Assembly (NCBI RefSeq): GCF_003987565.1
Contig: NZ_NGJY01000001.1
Location: 496,001-560,000 of the forward strand
Length of the DNA stretch: 64,000 nt
Source: Vagococcus fessus
GTDB taxonomy: Bacteria > Bacillota > Bacilli > Lactobacillales > Vagococcaceae
Reading direction: 5' to 3'
The notes beneath the pieces were generated by a model, which was not told the origin of the DNA, ran no database searches, and worked only from the letters and a program-made list of their open reading frames with translations. The stretch's first letter is position 1. Each line of letters begins with the position of its first letter. This document shows, piece after piece, positions 1 through 10,061 of the stretch. The position numbers and the translations under genes were made by a program.

Positions 1-2
1 AA

Positions 3-734
3 CAACCTTATGGTGGCTACCTGCCACGAAAAGCGTTCACTGTCACCACTTTGGAAGACCATATTACCTTAGAACAAGAATCCATCTCACCACAATCCAT
101 GGGACTTGTTGTAGATTATCTGACACGTGTGGCACTTGGTACTGCCGCTTCCTATGCGTTTCGTATTTCACTTAAAGGTGCTAAACTCTTAGGAGAAGAT
201 GAGTGGGACTATGCGGTAGAATTATTAGAAGATATTAAAATTGATAATTGGGATAGCCAAGATTCGATTGAAAGTGCCTGCGAATTAGTCCATTACGACA
301 GTGCCTTTAGAGCAGGATTAAACGCCTATTCGGCTACTAAAAATAACATACCTGATGAGGGAACTCTTTCATCAATCCGAACATTGGTTCAACGCAGTCT
401 CACTTTTTTTAAAAAATATGGCCCTGTTACCCAAGATGGCTTCACCTTCAATGACGGATATACCACTACTATAAATTCTGGTGATGGCGATTTTCTGACC
501 CAAGATACGCTATGGGATTTTAAAGTATCTAAAGCTGAGCCAACCTCTAAAAATACGCTACAACTTGCTATTTACTATATTATGGGCAAGCATAGTAACG
601 ACCCTATTTTTGATGAGATTACACATGTTGGTATTTTTAATCCGAGACTAAACAAGGTGTATCATTATGATATGAGAACCATTGACCCTTCGATCATTAA
701 AGAAATAGAACAGTCTGTTATTGAGTATTCATAA
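3..734 (+). CDS. PD-(D/E)XK nuclease-like protein, 5' end outside window
   Basis: The frame is open to the left edge of the window, so only the C-terminal part is seen; the first internal start-like codon (TTG at 51) has no ribosome site. The visible part has a G-D-G-D-F stretch, then L-W-D-F-K-V-S-K, then a Q-L-A-I-Y-Y helix. This order (acidic residue, DxK, QxxxY) is typical of RecB/Cas4-like PD-(D/E)XK nucleases, so a DNA-acting role is inferred. It converges on hsdR across a shared terminator and sits at the edge of a restriction island, which fits a defence role. I do not recognise the specific family. Confidence 0.6.
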   Translation, partial: QPYGGYLPRKAFTVTTLEDHITLEQESISPQSMGLVVDYLTRVALGTAASYAFRISLKGAKLLGEDEWDYAVELLEDIKIDNWDSQDSIESACELVHYDSAFRAGLNAYSATKNNIPDEGTLSSIRTLVQRSLTFFKKYGPVTQDGFTFNDGYTTTINSGDGDFLTQDTLWDFKVSKAEPTSKNTLQLAIYYIMGKHSNDPIFDEITHVGIFNPRLNKVYHYDMRTIDPSIIKEIEQSVIEYS

Positions 735-772
735 AAAGGAGATCTGCCCTAATGGGTAGACCTCCTTTTTTT
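735..772. terminator. Bidirectional rho-independent terminator
   Basis: A hairpin AGGAG-A-TCTGCCC / GGGTAGA-C-CTCCT with loop TAAT is followed by T7 on the plus strand and preceded by an A-run that serves the minus strand. It separates the convergent nuclease-like gene and hsdR. Confidence 0.85.
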
Positions 773-773
773 A

Positions 774-3700
774 TTATCTTAATTCCATATTCAGTGGTTC
801 TAGCTGATTATCTAGTACCTCTTGCCAAGCACGTTTCATCGCTTGAGGGTATTGGAACGTTTTTATCTCAGGATGGATTGCTTTAAAAGCAGGATAATCT
901 TTACTTTCGATTAGCTTGTTTTTATTTGGAATATCAGTCATCCCGACAACATACTGAATAGCAGACAAGTGTAATTCCTCTTCTGAAACACACCATTCCG
1001 TTGCAAACTCTGAAATAATCTTATCTCTAGCGGTCGTAAAATAATAACGTTTTAAACTAAAGATATCTTCATTCTCATCGACTTCACCATTATCCATCGC
1101 ATTCAAGATAGCATGGTAAACCTGACGAACGGCTTCTGATTTGTTTAATTTCTTCAAGGCTTTTTCAATCTCTTCACGAGAATCACTATTGTTGGCTGCA
1201 TATAAGCCCAATAATTGGTCGATATAAGCCGAATCAATATCATAAAGACGACTAGTATTGCCACTGTAAAATTCAATCTCAGACAAATCAGTTGGTTCGG
1301 TCGTCACTTCTATTTCTTCGATTAAAGACCCTTTGACTGTTTCGTATTGCCCCACTTGTTCAGAAATAACAGAAACTTGCTGGTTAAGAGCAGGTGATTT
1401 TTCCATATCAGCATTATACTCGTCATAGGTTACGAGTGCTTCAAAGGAGTTATTTAGCTCTTGGAAAGCTTTGACATAATCCACTTTAGTTTCAAATGAA
1501 CTATTTTCATCGACCTCACCAGAAGCAAGTACCGCTTCAAACTTACGAGCGGCTTTTTTGAAACGTTTCTTAGACTCGTCATACGTTGGATAGATTAGCC
1601 CAGATTCTTCATTGACCTCCGAATACAAACGGGTCGCTTTCGAGACATTTTCTTCCATGGTATGTGGTTTTCTAAAAGTAACGACTAGCCCCTTTGTCTT
1701 GCCTGGATAGGTTCTGTTTGTTCTAGAGAAAGCCTGAATCAAATTAGCATACTCTAAATTACGATCGACAAATAACGTTTGAATTGTCGGCGCATCAAAT
1801 CCTGTCAGCAGACGGTCCACTACAATCACTAAGTCCACTTGCTTACCGACCTGTTTAAACTCAGCACGTTTACGAGCCAGACGATTATTAATGTCTCCAT
1901 TGTAACGCTCTAAGTCTTCTATCGACCAAGCGGTATCGTAATAGGCATTATAATCCGCTATGATAGCTTTCATCTCATCTTGTTGGACTGACGCATCTTC
2001 TGAATTTTCTTCCATTGAGTAGGTAATCGCAATACGTGGAAAATCTGGGTCATCCATCGTACGCCCAACTCGTATCGGATTATCTGGAAACTCACGCTCC
2101 AACCAATTGTCTTTAGCCGTCATCTCTTTTATCGCTTTATAATAACGCTTTGCCATGTCGATAGAGCTTGTCGTTAAAATCGCGGATTTCGTAGGATGAC
2201 CGTTTTTAAAATCAAATTTCGTATAGGCATTATCTGGTTTTAAGATTTTATGAATGACTTTATCAATGTGTTCATCATCCTCGTAGACCTTCTTCTCTAT
2301 ATACGCCTCTTTCTCCAGACCTGACATTTCGTCAATCATTTCATTAAGTTCCTCTGGAGAGAGTTGTGACGTTTTTCCTTCATTTTTCAACTTGCCAAAA
2401 ATTTTATTGTCTAACGATGTTTTTTCAATCGTATTCTCATGCTCCACTTGGAACCCTAAGACGGCGCCATCCTCTAGGGCATTCTTAATCGTATAGGTAT
2501 GCAGGACTTCACCATATTGGTCACCTGTCGTCCGTGCTAACTGCCCCTTGGCTTGTTTTTTATTTTCCTCAAAAATCGGCGTACCTGTGAAACCAAACCA
2601 TGTTGAATTAGGGAAAAACTCTCGAGTTTCAGTCATATTCTCCGCACTCAACGCTCGATGACACTCATCAACTATAAAGACAATGTGTTGGCCGATTAAT
2701 TTTTGATAACGGTTTGTGCCATTTTGTTCTTCTTGTTTTTTAGCATGTTTTAAAGCGGCATCTAGCTTTTGACGTGTCGTCACAATCACTACATTTGAGT
2801 TGCTATCAGACAACAGGGTGCGACTTAATTCTTTCGCACTACCTGTCCCCACAATCAGACTATTGGCTCTCGCTTCACCAGAGGAAATCCCTGTATTAAA
2901 CTCTGAGGCAAACTTAGTAAACTCACTTGTCGTTTGGTTATCTAAATCTTTCCTATCGACCAACATAATCGTACGGTCAATCCCCGGCTTACGAGCGAGT
3001 AATTTTGTAGCCACAAAACTCGTTAACGTTTTACCTGACCCTGTCGCGTGCCAAACATAGCCTGACTTGTGCTTGCTTGCTGCTGTAAATAACGCTTCAA
3101 TCGCATGAACTTGATACGGATGTAAGACCATCAAGACTTTGTTATCTTGGTCTTCACTGACAATCGTATAATTCGCAATTAAACGATGAGCATCTGGAAT
3201 ATTTAAGACTTGCTTACAGAACTCATAAACGTTATCGACTTTTTTATTATCCGTTGTACGCCAACTAAACAAGAATTTTTTATGCATGTCTTTAGGCAGT
3301 GCATTTGCAAAATAACGAGTGGTTTGCTCATTAGACACCACAAATAATTGCAGCGTTGAAAAGATATTATTTCTAAACATCCCTTCTTCTGCATACTTTT
3401 TAACTTGATTAAAAGCTTGGTAAACCCCATCTTTCGCACGGGCTTGTTTCAGCTCAATCTGAACAATCGGCAGACCATTGATTAATAAGGTCACATCAAA
3501 ACGACGGTCACGCCCATCTGAAGCTGTCTTTTGCTTAGAAATTTGATTGACCACTTCATAACTGGAAATCCCGCCTCCAATATCTTGATTTGAATACAAG
3601 ATAAGAGAAACCGACCCTAATGAAGCATCTTCACGCTCAATCGTAATACGAGCAATCCCATTTTCTCCCTTTAACCACTTCGCTGCATCAAAAGGGGTCT

Positions 3701-3929
3701 GTGTTCTTGCTAGGAGTTCAGTTTGAATAACCTCAAACTCTTTATCTGTTAATGGTGTCTCGCCTATTTCAGAAACATTATTCTGACTGATTTTTTGACG
3801 AAGATTGGCCCACAAGTCCGCTTCTGATTTCAAATCTGGACGATACGTCCACTGATTGTGTCCTTCTCCCAGGACTTCAATCAAATGATTTTCAACTTCT
3901 AACTCATCACGATGTTTTAATTTACTCAT
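774..3929 (-). CDS. hsdR: Type I restriction enzyme R subunit (HsdR)
   Basis: This is the motor and nuclease subunit of a type I restriction-modification complex; it translocates DNA with ATP and cuts unmodified DNA. The N-terminal nuclease core is visible as D145 followed by E159-L-K161, then a Q-Y helix. Walker A (A-T-G-S-G-K-T) lies at 295-301, followed by D-E-C-H-R (motif II), F-T-G-T-P (motif III) and a late helicase motif with L-L-T-G-F-D-A-P and an R-T-N-R arginine finger region. The length of 1051 residues is normal for HsdR. The start has AGGAGG five bases upstream and follows the hsdS stop by 9 bp, so it is the last gene of the hsdM-hsdS-hsdR operon. The frame looks intact. Confidence 0.95.
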   Translation of the reverse strand: MSKLKHRDELEVENHLIEVLGEGHNQWTYRPDLKSEADLWANLRQKISQNNVSEIGETPLTDKEFEVIQTELLARTQTPFDAAKWLKGENGIARITIEREDASLGSVSLILYSNQDIGGGISSYEVVNQISKQKTASDGRDRRFDVTLLINGLPIVQIELKQARAKDGVYQAFNQVKKYAEEGMFRNNIFSTLQLFVVSNEQTTRYFANALPKDMHKKFLFSWRTTDNKKVDNVYEFCKQVLNIPDAHRLIANYTIVSEDQDNKVLMVLHPYQVHAIEALFTAASKHKSGYVWHATGSGKTLTSFVATKLLARKPGIDRTIMLVDRKDLDNQTTSEFTKFASEFNTGISSGEARANSLIVGTGSAKELSRTLLSDSNSNVVIVTTRQKLDAALKHAKKQEEQNGTNRYQKLIGQHIVFIVDECHRALSAENMTETREFFPNSTWFGFTGTPIFEENKKQAKGQLARTTGDQYGEVLHTYTIKNALEDGAVLGFQVEHENTIEKTSLDNKIFGKLKNEGKTSQLSPEELNEMIDEMSGLEKEAYIEKKVYEDDEHIDKVIHKILKPDNAYTKFDFKNGHPTKSAILTTSSIDMAKRYYKAIKEMTAKDNWLEREFPDNPIRVGRTMDDPDFPRIAITYSMEENSEDASVQQDEMKAIIADYNAYYDTAWSIEDLERYNGDINNRLARKRAEFKQVGKQVDLVIVVDRLLTGFDAPTIQTLFVDRNLEYANLIQAFSRTNRTYPGKTKGLVVTFRKPHTMEENVSKATRLYSEVNEESGLIYPTYDESKKRFKKAARKFEAVLASGEVDENSSFETKVDYVKAFQELNNSFEALVTYDEYNADMEKSPALNQQVSVISEQVGQYETVKGSLIEEIEVTTEPTDLSEIEFYSGNTSRLYDIDSAYIDQLLGLYAANNSDSREEIEKALKKLNKSEAVRQVYHAILNAMDNGEVDENEDIFSLKRYYFTTARDKIISEFATEWCVSEEELHLSAIQYVVGMTDIPNKNKLIESKDYPAFKAIHPEIKTFQYPQAMKRAWQEVLDNQLEPLNMELR

Positions 3930-3938
3930 GGGTTCCTC

Positions 3939-5117
3939 CTAAACAAACATTTTTTGTAAGAATGCTTTCTTAGTTTCTTGAAGTAATTCAAGTTCGCGTT
4001 CTTCTAAGGCGATAAGGTCATCGAGCTCTTTAAAGAACGAGCCGATGGCACGTTGTTCTTCAATTGTTGGTAGCATAACTAGAAATTCTGAAAATTTTGA
4101 AATCCAATGACGTTCATGTCCTTGAGGCATATAATTTAAATTTTTTAATATGTTAAATAAAACATAGACATTATTATTTCTATCTAAAGGTTCTAATATT
4201 TTTAAAGCAGAACTCTTAACTTTAAAAGAAAAATCTACCAAATGTGATGACGTTGTAAAATCATCAAAAATTATCACAGGTTCTTTACTCTCAACTTTTT
4301 TGATGCCCTCTAATTCATTTGTATAACCAAGTATAAAAGATTTTCCTGCAGTTAGAACAGGAGTATTTGAAATTTCATCATATTCTGTTGAAGATACAAT
4401 ATATTTAGTTGGTTGTTCATACGATAAAACGCTTCCTAATTTTATTTCCTCCCACTCCCCATCAAACCCATCAACTCTAACTTCTGGGACGGTTTCACCT
4501 TTTTTAGGGAACATCTTTTGCAAGAAACCTTGTTTGGTTTCTTTAAGTGAGGCAAGAGAGGTTTTCTGTAAGGTAATACGCTCATCTAATTCTTTGAAGA
4601 AAAAACCGATAGCTTGTTGTTCAGATTTATTTTCAGAAGTATTAACCTTGATAACATCCAAATCTTTTATTCCTATATTAGGTGGGTCTGTTCCTGCTAA
4701 CTCATTAGCAATTTTTTCTACAACTTCTTTTTTTCTTAACAACTGAAATCCATATTCAGAGTTAGTTTTAAAAATAATTTTCGCTACCCTTTGATTCAAA
4801 AGTGCCTCGTCACACACCTTAGCAAGTTTTAATTTACCACCTAATATAGGTCTTGTTAGTGCCATAACATAATCATTAGGCTTCAATTGATATGAAGAAT
4901 ACTTATCCCAAAATTGTACTGGTAAACAGGTATTCGAATGCCAGGTTATTTCTTCAATTCCTACATTAGCTATTTTTAGCCAACGTATCCCTTTTTTTAC
5001 TGCATCTGAACTTTTAAATGCATATCCACCAAATAAAGTTATAAGCTCTTTTAATTTTTTTTCCTCCCACTCACCATCATACCCTTCAAACCGTATCTCT
5101 GGTATATTACTTGTCAT
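3939..5117 (-). CDS. hsdS: Type I restriction-modification specificity subunit (HsdS)
   Basis: HsdS gives the DNA target of both the methylase and the restriction complex. The 392-residue protein is a clear tandem duplication. Each half begins with (E/D)G(Y/F)DGEWEE.KL, then has a variable target-recognition domain (about 15-160 and 220-350), and ends in a coiled-coil spacer of the form EQ.AIG.FFKELD with a terminal QKMF. Two different recognition domains predict a bipartite target. The start overlaps the end of hsdM by 11 bp, with GAGGTG upstream of the ATG, so the two are translationally coupled. There is only one hsdS and no nearby recombinase, so no sign of specificity shuffling is seen. 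Confidence 0.95.
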   Translation of the reverse strand: MTSNIPEIRFEGYDGEWEEKKLKELITLFGGYAFKSSDAVKKGIRWLKIANVGIEEITWHSNTCLPVQFWDKYSSYQLKPNDYVMALTRPILGGKLKLAKVCDEALLNQRVAKIIFKTNSEYGFQLLRKKEVVEKIANELAGTDPPNIGIKDLDVIKVNTSENKSEQQAIGFFFKELDERITLQKTSLASLKETKQGFLQKMFPKKGETVPEVRVDGFDGEWEEIKLGSVLSYEQPTKYIVSSTEYDEISNTPVLTAGKSFILGYTNELEGIKKVESKEPVIIFDDFTTSSHLVDFSFKVKSSALKILEPLDRNNNVYVLFNILKNLNYMPQGHERHWISKFSEFLVMLPTIEEQRAIGSFFKELDDLIALEERELELLQETKKAFLQKMFV

Positions 5118-6693
5118 TGTTAAACACCTCTAAGGCACCTGCTAACCAGTCTTTATCCCCTGTTAGGGTTTTGATTTGGTTTAGGAGGCTTTGTTCTAGT
5201 TTGGCTTTTTCTTGGCGGACTTGTTTGATTTCTTCGCCGACTTTGACCATATCCACTGGTTCTTCTTCTTCAAAGGTATCCACATATCTAGGAATGTTTA
5301 AGTTAAAGTCATTTTCTTCTAGCTCTTCAAAGCTCGCTACATGAGCGTATTTCTCACTATCTTGTCTGTCTTGGTAGGTTTTAACAATTTTATCAATATG
5401 TGCCTCTGTTAGGACATTTTGATTTTTATTCTTTTCAAAGTCATTGCTGGCATCAATAAATAACACATCACGAGTGGTTCTATTTTTCTTCATGATGATA
5501 ACTGTTGTCGGAATACTTGTTCCAAAGAATAAATTAGCTGGCATTCCAATAACCGCGTAAATACTGCCATCTTCTAATAACTTCTTACGGATAACCCCTT
5601 CAGCAGCCCCACGGAATAATACACCATGAGGAAGAACAATCGCCATTGTCCCTGTTTCTTTCAAATGATAGAAACCATGTAATAGGAACGCAAAATCGGC
5701 TTTAGATTTCGGTGCTAATTTGCCGTAGCGATTGAAACGAGAATCATCTAAGAAGGTTGGGTCTGATGACCATTTTGCTGAGTAAGGTGGGTTCATGACG
5801 ACCGAATCAAAGGTATAAGGCTCATCCGTTGGCCAGTCTTTGTTTAAGGTATCCCCATTACGCAAGTTCATGTCTTCACTGTCTACTCCATGTAGGATGA
5901 GATTCATCTTCGCTAGATTATAAGTTGTCGTATTTAACTCTTGTCCGTGATATTTTACAGAATCTGGGTGATTTAAATAGTTACGAACGTTTAACATTAA
6001 TGACCCTGACCCCATAGTTGGATCAAAGACGCTAAACAGTTTTTTATCTTCTTGACCTAATGCCACAATACGAGACATCATGTCAGAAACCATATGAGGG
6101 GTATAGAACTCCCCAGCTTTCTTCCCTGCTGATGAGGCGAACTCACTGATTAAATACTCATAAGCATCTCCTATAACGTCGCCATCATGCCCTAAGACAT
6201 TGATTTCATCTAATTTTTTCACCACGTCTGTAATTGTCACATTACGCTGTTGGTCATCTGCCCCTAATTTTTTAGACTGCAAATCGACATCATCAAATAA
6301 CCCATTAAACTGGTCATACTTGCTTGATAGGTTGACGAACGCTTTGTTTAATTCATTTAATTGGAACGTATTTAACTTCGCTCGGTTTGCTAAGACATTA
6401 AACAAATACTCTGGCTCAATATCGTAGCCTAATGTATCGACCACTGTAGCGATTAAGTCATCTCTACTGTCCTTATCTGATAGTAGCTCCGTATACAACT
6501 CTGTTTGTTTATCTGGTGTATCATACGCCTCGATACTTTCATCGGCTAACTCAACCACTTTAACTAATAATTTATCTGATAGATACTTGTAGAAAATCAT
6601 CCCTAATAGGTAGTTCTTATATTCTGACGCATCCATCTTACTACGCAGACTATCTGCGGCACTAAATAACTGATTATTTAACTCTTTACTCAT
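5107..6693 (-). CDS. hsdM: Type I restriction-modification DNA methyltransferase (HsdM)
   Basis: HsdM is the N6-adenine methyltransferase of the complex. An N-terminal helical HsdM_N region is followed by motif I (F-D-P-T-M-G-S-G, about 223-230) for S-adenosylmethionine and by the catalytic N-P-P-Y (about 301-304). The length of about 528 residues is normal. Two ATG codons lie close together. AAGGAG is only 2 nt from the upstream one (6699) but 8 nt from the one at 6693, so the latter (M-S-K-E-L) is chosen. It is the first gene of the hsd operon. Confidence 0.95.
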   Translation of the reverse strand: MSKELNNQLFSAADSLRSKMDASEYKNYLLGMIFYKYLSDKLLVKVVELADESIEAYDTPDKQTELYTELLSDKDSRDDLIATVVDTLGYDIEPEYLFNVLANRAKLNTFQLNELNKAFVNLSSKYDQFNGLFDDVDLQSKKLGADDQQRNVTITDVVKKLDEINVLGHDGDVIGDAYEYLISEFASSAGKKAGEFYTPHMVSDMMSRIVALGQEDKKLFSVFDPTMGSGSLMLNVRNYLNHPDSVKYHGQELNTTTYNLAKMNLILHGVDSEDMNLRNGDTLNKDWPTDEPYTFDSVVMNPPYSAKWSSDPTFLDDSRFNRYGKLAPKSKADFAFLLHGFYHLKETGTMAIVLPHGVLFRGAAEGVIRKKLLEDGSIYAVIGMPANLFFGTSIPTTVIIMKKNRTTRDVLFIDASNDFEKNKNQNVLTEAHIDKIVKTYQDRQDSEKYAHVASFEELEENDFNLNIPRYVDTFEEEEPVDMVKVGEEIKQVRQEKAKLEQSLLNQIKTLTGDKDWLAGALEVFNNDK

Positions 6694-6748
6694 TTGCATT
6701 ACTCCTTGTCCTGTACACTAAGCGCATCACGCTTGCGTTATATGTTTT

Positions 6749-6778
6749 ATTATAACGTATACGGTACATTCTTTGCGA
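6749..6778 (-). promoter_or_regulatory. Candidate hsd operon promoter
   Basis: On the minus strand a perfect TATAAT lies at 6754-6749, about 50 bp upstream of hsdM. The -35 (CGCAAA or TCGCAA at 17-18 bp) is weak. The flanking CGTATACG and ACGCAAGCGT palindromes could be operator sites, which is an inference only. Confidence 0.45.
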
Positions 6779-6796
6779 TAAATTTGAAAACAAAAA

Positions 6797-6836
6797 AAGA
6801 AACCGCCCCTTTTTTGCGTAAGGGGCGGTTTCTCCT
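6797..6836 (-). terminator. Rho-independent terminator after the HNH gene
   Basis: A 12-bp stem (GAAACCGCCCCT and its complement) is followed on the minus strand by a T7 run. It ends the reader-ATPase-HNH operon before the hsd promoter. Confidence 0.85.
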
Positions 6837-6851
6837 GCTAATCTATACTAG

Positions 6852-8234
6852 CTATCTCATTAAGTATTCTTCTATTTTTTTAAATTCTTCACTATCGGAG
6901 AATCCTTTCTCAATATCTTTCTTGAATTTTGAAAGAGGTTCGTCATTTAAACTCTGAACTTTATCCAAATTCTCGATCTTATCTTTTAATTTTTTTTCTA
7001 AATCCTTTAAATAATTTTCATTATAAACATATTTTTTCAAAAGTATTTTCTCTATGTCTCTTTGATGGAGATTATACTGTTCTTTGATTTTAAAAAGTTT
7101 AAGCATTTTGTCCATTGATTTCTCTTTTTTTTTATTTTTACCCAAAAAATGCTTATCTATAGATAGTTCCACTTGATGATTTTTTGATATACCTAGCTCT
7201 AAAATAAAGTTAAAACAGCTATCTAAATTGATTTCTAATGGATTAATATCTTCAAAATCAAATTCTTTTGACCCTTTCAAAGAAGAATTACATACCGTAC
7301 AGGATGGGACTAAATTGTATAGCGTCATCGAAAAATAAGGGTATTTACTTTTAGGAAGAAAATGGTCTAGGGTTGCTCTAAATCTTCCATCACTTGATAA
7401 TAATGGTGTTATATAATGCCTATTACAATAAAAGCAGGTCTTAACTCCACTCTCTAAAACCAATGCATAAGGATTCCATACGTTCTTTAAAATCTCTCCA
7501 TTATAATTCAGTAAATCAATATACAAATTCCATTTTTTTTCTCTTTCCAAAAAAAGACGTTTTATCTCAGCCGAATCCCCACTTACTTTTTTATATTCTT
7601 CTTTTATTTCACACATACTCTCAGTAAAATCTTCTAATTCATCTTTAGCAAATTTCGGACTAAATAATTTGATATATTGATCAATTATTTTTTCGATCCT
7701 ATCCTCGGATACCCTGCCTCCTTTTTTAACAACACTTTGTTTTATAAATTCAAATAAACTCCCCGTCGTAAAACTTGAATAGCCAAAGGCTTTCTCAAAC
7801 AAGTTTTTATACTCGGTATCATCCTCTATCCTATCAATTACCGCTTTATAGTTTTCTTCAGCGTAGTCATAAAATTTTTTAAGTGTTTTTTTTTCTTCTA
7901 TCCGATATTTTTTAAAAGCATTTTCATGTTTTTTTTTAATATTACTTTCATTACTTAAATAAGTACCATTAACATTTCCAATAGCAAGTAGTTTATAGTT
8001 TTTCAAACAATAATAGATGAATCGTCTGTGATCGTTAAGCCCATTTTTTTTAAAATTGTATCTCTTTTTAGCTGAATACGTCTTTTTATCTGTATATATT
8101 TTCTTAACCGTATAAGTTTTTTTGAATATATAATTTTCTACTTCATAAAGTTGTTCGATTTTAGGAACGATATTTTCTTCAAAATAAGTGACATGCCTTT
8201 GTTCAATCTCTTGAGAATACTTTATTTTTTCCAA
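6852..8234 (-). CDS. HNH endonuclease of a Septu-like ATPase/nuclease pair
   Basis: The 460-residue protein has an HNH module in its second half. C-F-Y-C (267-270) and C-T-V-C-N (312-316) would bind structural zinc. D290-H291, in L-D-H-F-L-P-K-S, is the expected catalytic site. The N-terminal 260 residues are Lys/Glu-rich and helical with a run of K-K-x-Y motifs. It starts with TTG, 3 bp after the ATPase stop, with GGGTGA as ribosome site, so it is co-translated with the ATPase. An HNH protein next to an ABC-type ATPase matches the Septu (PtuA/PtuB) layout, but it is much longer than a typical PtuB of a few hundred residues. Cutting of DNA or RNA is inferred. Confidence 0.75.
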   Translation of the reverse strand: MEKIKYSQEIEQRHVTYFEENIVPKIEQLYEVENYIFKKTYTVKKIYTDKKTYSAKKRYNFKKNGLNDHRRFIYYCLKNYKLLAIGNVNGTYLSNESNIKKKHENAFKKYRIEEKKTLKKFYDYAEENYKAVIDRIEDDTEYKNLFEKAFGYSSFTTGSLFEFIKQSVVKKGGRVSEDRIEKIIDQYIKLFSPKFAKDELEDFTESMCEIKEEYKKVSGDSAEIKRLFLEREKKWNLYIDLLNYNGEILKNVWNPYALVLESGVKTCFYCNRHYITPLLSSDGRFRATLDHFLPKSKYPYFSMTLYNLVPSCTVCNSSLKGSKEFDFEDINPLEINLDSCFNFILELGISKNHQVELSIDKHFLGKNKKKEKSMDKMLKLFKIKEQYNLHQRDIEKILLKKYVYNENYLKDLEKKLKDKIENLDKVQSLNDEPLSKFKKDIEKGFSDSEEFKKIEEYLMR

Positions 8235-8237
8235 GTA

Positions 8238-10061
8238 TTAGTCACCCTTTCTAATATTAGCATTTATTCTTTTACGAAAATCCCCTTGAAAGTCTGGGTC
8301 TTGTTTCTCAAATAAGGCGACCCACTTCTCCAGTACAATCTCTCGCTCATCAGTATTTTTTGTCAATTTATTATAAATTTTCTCATATTTTTTTTCGAGG
8401 GAATTTTTAATAATAGGATCACCAATAACATCTATAACTTTTTTACAGTCTTCTAAATCCGCTATATGATTATCATTTTTATATTCCTCTATTCTATTCA
8501 GCTCATCAATAACATTCTGAATTTTTCGAGCGGAAAAATCTCCAAGCACTCCAAAATTATTCCCTTCTAGAAAAAAACCATCTCTATACAAGTTATAAAT
8601 ATTAGTCCCAAAAGTTTGCTCTTTGTCCTCTTTTATTTTATTTTTTGACTCCACTAAAATGGTATTACTCTCTAACATATCACTAACCATTAATGGTGAA
8701 TGCGTTGTAAAAATAATTTGAATATTTTTTTCCTTGTTCGTTTCAGTCATTACCTTTAAAAACGTATCCAACCATTTTAATTGCCAAGTGGGATGTAAAC
8801 CAATATCAACCTCATCTAACAGAAGTGTTATGTTTTCCTCAACAGCTTCTATGCTGGCCTTATGAATTCTACCAAACAGGCTCAATAAACTAAATTCACC
8901 TGAACTAAGCCCTTTCCAACTAAAAGTAAATAAACTTGCTAACTCTCTAATAAACCAATCAGAAGATTCGTCGTACTTAATAAACGTTAAAAATAATGGA
9001 ATATCTGCCTTATCGCCATCTTCTCCCACAGTTTTGGGAAAGCTGAAGTTTTCTCTACAACACATGTCTAAAAAATAACTCAAAGCTTCATTTAATCGTT
9101 CCAATTCTTCTTTACTAAATATGTTTTGAAAGTATTTTGTATAAATACTATTGAAGTCTATTGGTTCAACTTCTTTTTTATCCTTATTATCTTTCTCTTT
9201 TTTAAAGTTTGACAGTTCTTCTAAAAGTTGTTTTTTTAAATCGTCTTTAAGTTGGCTATAAAATAGTGAGAAGTACATAGACATTAATGTTTTAGGCATA
9301 CTACCCTTCACTTTATTATTATTTTGAAAAAGGTCTAAAGGTGATTTCTCCTTAATTTTTAATTGCTTTTCAAAAAAATCATCAACTTTAAAATTAGATA
9401 TACTCACTTTTTCAGTCGTTAAAAATTTAGCTGTCCCATTCACACCTTCTCCAAACTGCGATAACCCCATAACTAATTTTTTGTCAGAAATATCAAGAGT
9501 TGGTTGGATTTGTTCATATCTTTCCGCTAACATTTTCACCTGAGCTAGCATTTCTTCTCTTACAAATTGCTGATAGCCTTTTGTATTTAAAAAATGTGAA
9601 GTTGAGATGTCTTTTACAGTTTTAATATCACTATCTGATGAAAGGTCAACCGACCCAGTTTCCAAAGTGTTTGAATAAAAATAATAGATAGATTTATCAG
9701 GAACGTGCTTTTCTAGATTTTTGGAAGTCATCATTTTTACGGAGAAAGATCTATCCGTAGTAATCCATCCTTTCTTGATGGTTCCTTTTTGAAAAAATAT
9801 GTTACCACTATTATCTTTAAATATTTTTAAACCGAAAGATGTGGTTTTGTCATCAACAATTGATTTTAATAAATTTGTTTTACCAACCCCATTTTTACCA
9901 GCCACGCACGTTATACTATCCACACCATAAAATGTTTTATCTTGTAGGGGTTTATCAACATTTTTTAAAATTGTCGTCTCACTATTTTCATGTACCACCG
10001 TATACTCTTTATCAAAATTAAACACTTTGTTTTCTTTATCTATTAAAGCAACAATCTTCAT
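8238..10061 (-). CDS. ABC/SMC-type AAA ATPase (PtuA-like)
   Basis: The 607-residue protein has Walker A (G-K-N-G-V-G-K-T, 54-61), an ABC-type signature L-S-S-G-E near 382, Walker B L-L-L-D-E-V-D (the DEVD starts at 416) followed by G-L-H-P, and an H-loop T-T-H-S-P near 454. This arrangement is that of the AAA_21/OLD-like ATPases found in Septu, retron and OLD-type defence systems. A longer frame starts at 10100, but GGAGGA lies just before the ATG at 10061, and that ATG shares one base with the TAA of the previous gene (TAATG). The internal start is therefore chosen. It probably senses infection or DNA and controls the HNH partner. Confidence 0.85.
   Translation of the reverse strand: MKIVALIDKENKVFNFDKEYTVVHENSETTILKNVDKPLQDKTFYGVDSITCVAGKNGVGKTNLLKSIVDDKTTSFGLKIFKDNSGNIFFQKGTIKKGWITTDRSFSVKMMTSKNLEKHVPDKSIYYFYSNTLETGSVDLSSDSDIKTVKDISTSHFLNTKGYQQFVREEMLAQVKMLAERYEQIQPTLDISDKKLVMGLSQFGEGVNGTAKFLTTEKVSISNFKVDDFFEKQLKIKEKSPLDLFQNNNKVKGSMPKTLMSMYFSLFYSQLKDDLKKQLLEELSNFKKEKDNKDKKEVEPIDFNSIYTKYFQNIFSKEELERLNEALSYFLDMCCRENFSFPKTVGEDGDKADIPLFLTFIKYDESSDWFIRELASLFTFSWKGLSSGEFSLLSLFGRIHKASIEAVEENITLLLDEVDIGLHPTWQLKWLDTFLKVMTETNKEKNIQIIFTTHSPLMVSDMLESNTILVESKNKIKEDKEQTFGTNIYNLYRDGFFLEGNNFGVLGDFSARKIQNVIDELNRIEEYKNDNHIADLEDCKKVIDVIGDPIIKNSLEKKYEKIYNKLTKNTDEREIVLEKWVALFEKQDPDFQGDFRKRINANIRKGD

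Noticed and set aside
3939-5117. Phase-variable HsdS system
   Set aside because: Only one hsdS, no silent copies, no inverted repeats between copies and no recombinase were found in the window.
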